A program made the position numbers and the translations under genes. Shown piece by piece: positions 5,599 through 6,731 of a stretch of DNA of 6,731 bases (position 1 is its first letter; each line of letters opens with the position of its first letter). The stretch comes from Firmicutes bacterium UBA6648. Its GTDB lineage: Bacteria; Bacillota; Clostridia; Peptostreptococcales; Anaerovoracaceae. The stretch lies in NCBI GenBank assembly GCA_002455605.1, contig DKLE01000150.1, positions 1 to 6,731 on the forward strand, in the 5' to 3' direction. The notes below the pieces were generated by a model, which saw nothing but the letters and a program-made list of their open reading frames with translations, had not been told where the DNA came from and ran no database searches.

Positions 5599-6231
5599 TT
5601 ACTCCAAATTATCAGCATTTAAAATCTTTCTTATATGTAAAATTATTTCATTACTAATTGCATCAATATCCTTTGCTGCATCTATACCTATAATTCGATC
5701 TTTATAGATTCTTTCTAAGTCTAAATATCCCTGGAAAACTGCATTATGGAAATCTAATTTCTCCTTTTCCAGCCGATCCTGTTCTTCTTCTTTTATACGT
5801 TCTTTTCCTATGCTCGGTTCTACCTTTAAGAGAAACGTAATATCCGGCATACACCCTGCCACCGCATACTCATTTATAATTCTTACCGCATCTCCTAATT
5901 GTCTGCCATAGCCCTGGTAGGCTATACTTGAATCCACAAATCTATCGCAAATAACAGTTTTTCCTGTTTTAATTGCAGGTTTAATAACTTCCGCCACATG
6001 TTGTGCTCTGGAAGCCGCATATAAAAGAGCTTCTGTCATTGGATCCATTTCAGTATGTTGTTTATCTAAAATAAGCTGCCTGATTTTTTCACTAATAACC
6101 GTTCCTCCAGGCTCTCTGGTCAATATAGCTTCTAAACCGCTTTCATCCAAAAATTCTTTCAATAATCTAATCTGAGTGGATTTGCCTGACCCGTCCGGTC
6201 CTTCAATGGAAATAAACAGTCCCCTTTTCAT
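5599..6231 (-). CDS. tmk: Thymidylate kinase (dTMP kinase)
   Basis: A 210-residue enzyme of typical length that phosphorylates dTMP to dTDP using ATP in dTTP synthesis. The P-loop is GPDGSGKST (11-19), the dTMP-binding TREPGGT is at 38-44, and the DR motif begins CDRFVDSSIAYQGYGR (95-110), with Asp96 and Arg97 in the DRx positions. The lid region is around 144-157 (ERIKEEEQDRLEKE). All expected catalytic elements are present. The ATG at 6231 has AGGAG 11 bases upstream, a rather long spacing, and no better start is available. It is preceded by a 35-codon membrane-protein gene ending 19 bases before it and followed 2 bases later by holB. In B. subtilis yaaQ and yaaR lie between tmk and holB, but both are missing here. 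Confidence 0.96.
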   Translation of the reverse strand: MKRGLFISIEGPDGSGKSTQIRLLKEFLDESGLEAILTREPGGTVISEKIRQLILDKQHTEMDPMTEALLYAASRAQHVAEVIKPAIKTGKTVICDRFVDSSIAYQGYGRQLGDAVRIINEYAVAGCMPDITFLLKVEPSIGKERIKEEEQDRLEKEKLDFHNAVFQGYLDLERIYKDRIIGIDAAKDIDAISNEIILHIRKILNADNLE

Positions 6232-6250
6232 AATATGTTAAACTCCTAAA

Positions 6251-6358
6251 CTATTTTTTTTTAGTAATCTCCAACATCAGTTTAGATGCAAGTGCAACAG
6301 AAACGTAAAGTATGGGAATACATAATAATATTACAAAAATAATTTTTAAATAAACCAC
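6251..6358 (-). CDS. 35-residue single-span membrane protein leading the tmk operon
   Basis: A short gene with a GTG start. The protein begins MVYLKIIFVILLCIPILYV, contains one hydrophobic helix (about 3-24), and ends in a Lys-rich tail after KLMLEI. GGAGGA is 6 bases upstream of the GTG, an excellent ribosome binding site. The TAG stop is 19 bases before the tmk ATG, and the gene lies between a strong promoter and tmk, so translation and co-transcription with tmk are very plausible. I do not recognise a family. It could be a small structural membrane peptide or a leader whose translation affects tmk. Confidence comes from the ribosome binding site, frame and helix, not from homology. Confidence 0.65.
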   Translation of the reverse strand: MVYLKIIFVILLCIPILYVSVALASKLMLEITKKK

Positions 6359-6398
6359 CGTAATTCCTCCCTTACTTTTGTCTTAATCACCACGTATT

Positions 6399-6428
6399 AT
6401 TATAGCATATTTCTCTAAGCTTTTACAA
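6399..6428 (-). promoter_or_regulatory. Promoter of the tmk operon with extended -10
   Basis: On the minus strand, a perfect TATAAT (6399-6404) is preceded by TG plus one base (extended -10). A partial -35, TTGTAA (6423-6428), lies 18 bases upstream of the -10. Initiation near 6392 would give a leader of about 34 bases before the GTG of the small membrane protein. It is the only clear promoter between the 5S terminator and tmk, so it should drive the whole tmk-holB-ricT-trmN6 operon. Confidence 0.75.
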
Positions 6429-6480
6429 AACAATTTAGTTCAACAGCTTTAATAAAGCATCTAATTGCATTGGATACAAT

Positions 6481-6512
6481 AATAAAAAAAGACTTCAGTA
6501 TAACTGAAGTCT
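6481..6512 (-). terminator. Intrinsic terminator of the rRNA operon
   Basis: A perfect 10-bp stem (AGACTTCAGT with ACTGAAGTCT, 6490-6499 with 6503-6512) has a 3-base loop. On the minus strand it is followed by a run of seven T and more AT-rich sequence. It begins only a few bases past the 5S 3' end and isolates the rRNA operon from the tmk promoter. Confidence 0.92.
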
Positions 6513-6516
6513 AGAA

Positions 6517-6632
6517 ACCGGCGACGTCCTACTTTCCCAGGCAGCTGCCCGCCAAGTATCATCGGCGCTAAGGAGCTTAACTACTGTGTTCGAGATGGGA
6601 ACAGGTGGATCCTCCTCGCTATTGTCACCGGG
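6517..6632 (-). rRNA. rrf: 5S ribosomal RNA
   Basis: Read on the minus strand, the sequence contains the core 5S segments CCACCTGTTCCCAT, CGAACACAGTAGTTAAGCTC, GCGCCGATGATACTTGG and CTGCCTGGGAAAGTAGGACG in the right order and spacing. The two ends pair to form helix I: CCGGTGAC at the 5' end with GTCGCCGG at the 3' end, including one G-U pair. The length of about 115 bases fits bacterial 5S. The exact ends are uncertain by 1-3 bases. It is the last gene of an rRNA operon entering from the right and is followed immediately by a strong terminator. Confidence 0.96.
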
Positions 6633-6731
6633 TTAAGCTTACTAACCCCGTGATCTGCACGGCTGGTAGGAGCCATACGGGAATTCCCCAGTATTATCTG
6701 GCTCGGAAGTCTTCCGTTTTTCTTTGTGGCA
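6633..6731 (-). other. 23S-5S intergenic spacer, hairpin-rich
   Basis: This stretch lies upstream of 5S in the transcript and contains no tRNA and no recognisable 23S 3' end, so 23S must end beyond the right edge. It holds a row of inverted repeats: GGGTTA/TAACCC (6630-6648), CCGTG/CACGG (6648-6662), GAGCCA/TGGCTC (6670-6704) enclosing the palindrome GGGAATTCCC (6679-6688), and CGGAAG/CTTCCG (6704-6716). It is visibly richer in G+C than the intergenic regions around it. It is most likely a transcribed spacer with processing structures. A tRNA was looked for because they are common here, but no T-loop or CCA end is present. Confidence 0.6.

Noticed and set aside
6633..6731. tRNA gene in the rRNA spacer
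   Set aside because: No T-arm GGTTCRA, no anticodon-arm geometry and no acceptor-stem pairing on either strand.
1..6731. Mobile element, CRISPR, toxin-antitoxin or defence system
   Set aside because: No transposase, integrase, repeat-spacer array, paired toxin-antitoxin genes or terminal repeats were seen; the gene content is core chromosomal.

Overview
The window looks like an ordinary chromosomal segment of an AT-rich, spore-forming member of the Clostridia (Bacillota). Four things suggest this: AGGAGG-type ribosome binding sites throughout, a spmA-spmB pair of sporulation genes, an AbrB-family transition-state regulator of the clostridial CxxC type, and the Firmicutes gene order tmk - holB - ricT - trmN6 directly downstream of an rRNA operon. 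The species cannot be determined from the sequence.

Right part (about 3079-6731, minus strand). The end of an rRNA operon enters from the right: a structured 23S-5S spacer, the 5S rRNA and a strong intrinsic terminator. A sigma-A-type promoter with an extended -10 then starts a tight operon. It begins with a 35-residue single-span membrane protein and continues with tmk (thymidylate kinase), holB (DNA polymerase III delta prime), ricT (Fe-S protein of the RicAFT/Y-complex family) and trmN6 (tRNA adenine-37 N6-methyltransferase). The last four genes are 2-7 bases apart, and at each of the three junctions the Shine-Dalgarno sequence is made from the last codons of the upstream gene. yaaQ/darA, yaaR and yabA, which lie among these genes in Bacillus subtilis, are absent.

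Middle part (about 1789-3078). spmA and spmB, spore-maturation membrane proteins, run on the plus strand and converge on trmN6 at a shared bidirectional terminator. A minus-strand gene for a 108-residue membrane-anchored protein of unknown function diverges from spmA and has its own clear promoter.

Left part (1-1443, minus strand). An 80-residue AbrB-type regulator with a CxxC...CxxC tail has a near-consensus promoter and a long terminator hairpin. It is followed by an uncharacterised lipoprotein with its own terminator, and then by the first 41 codons of lgt, the enzyme that lipidates such lipoproteins.

I found no mobile element, CRISPR array, tRNA, phage gene or defence system, and no convincing new system. 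The most useful second-look items are the small membrane protein heading the tmk operon, the embedded Shine-Dalgarno junctions, the lipoprotein/lgt adjacency with repeated TTACA motifs in front of the lipoprotein gene, the AbrB cysteine tail and the hairpin-rich 23S-5S spacer. No gene-free stretch exceeds 300 bases.
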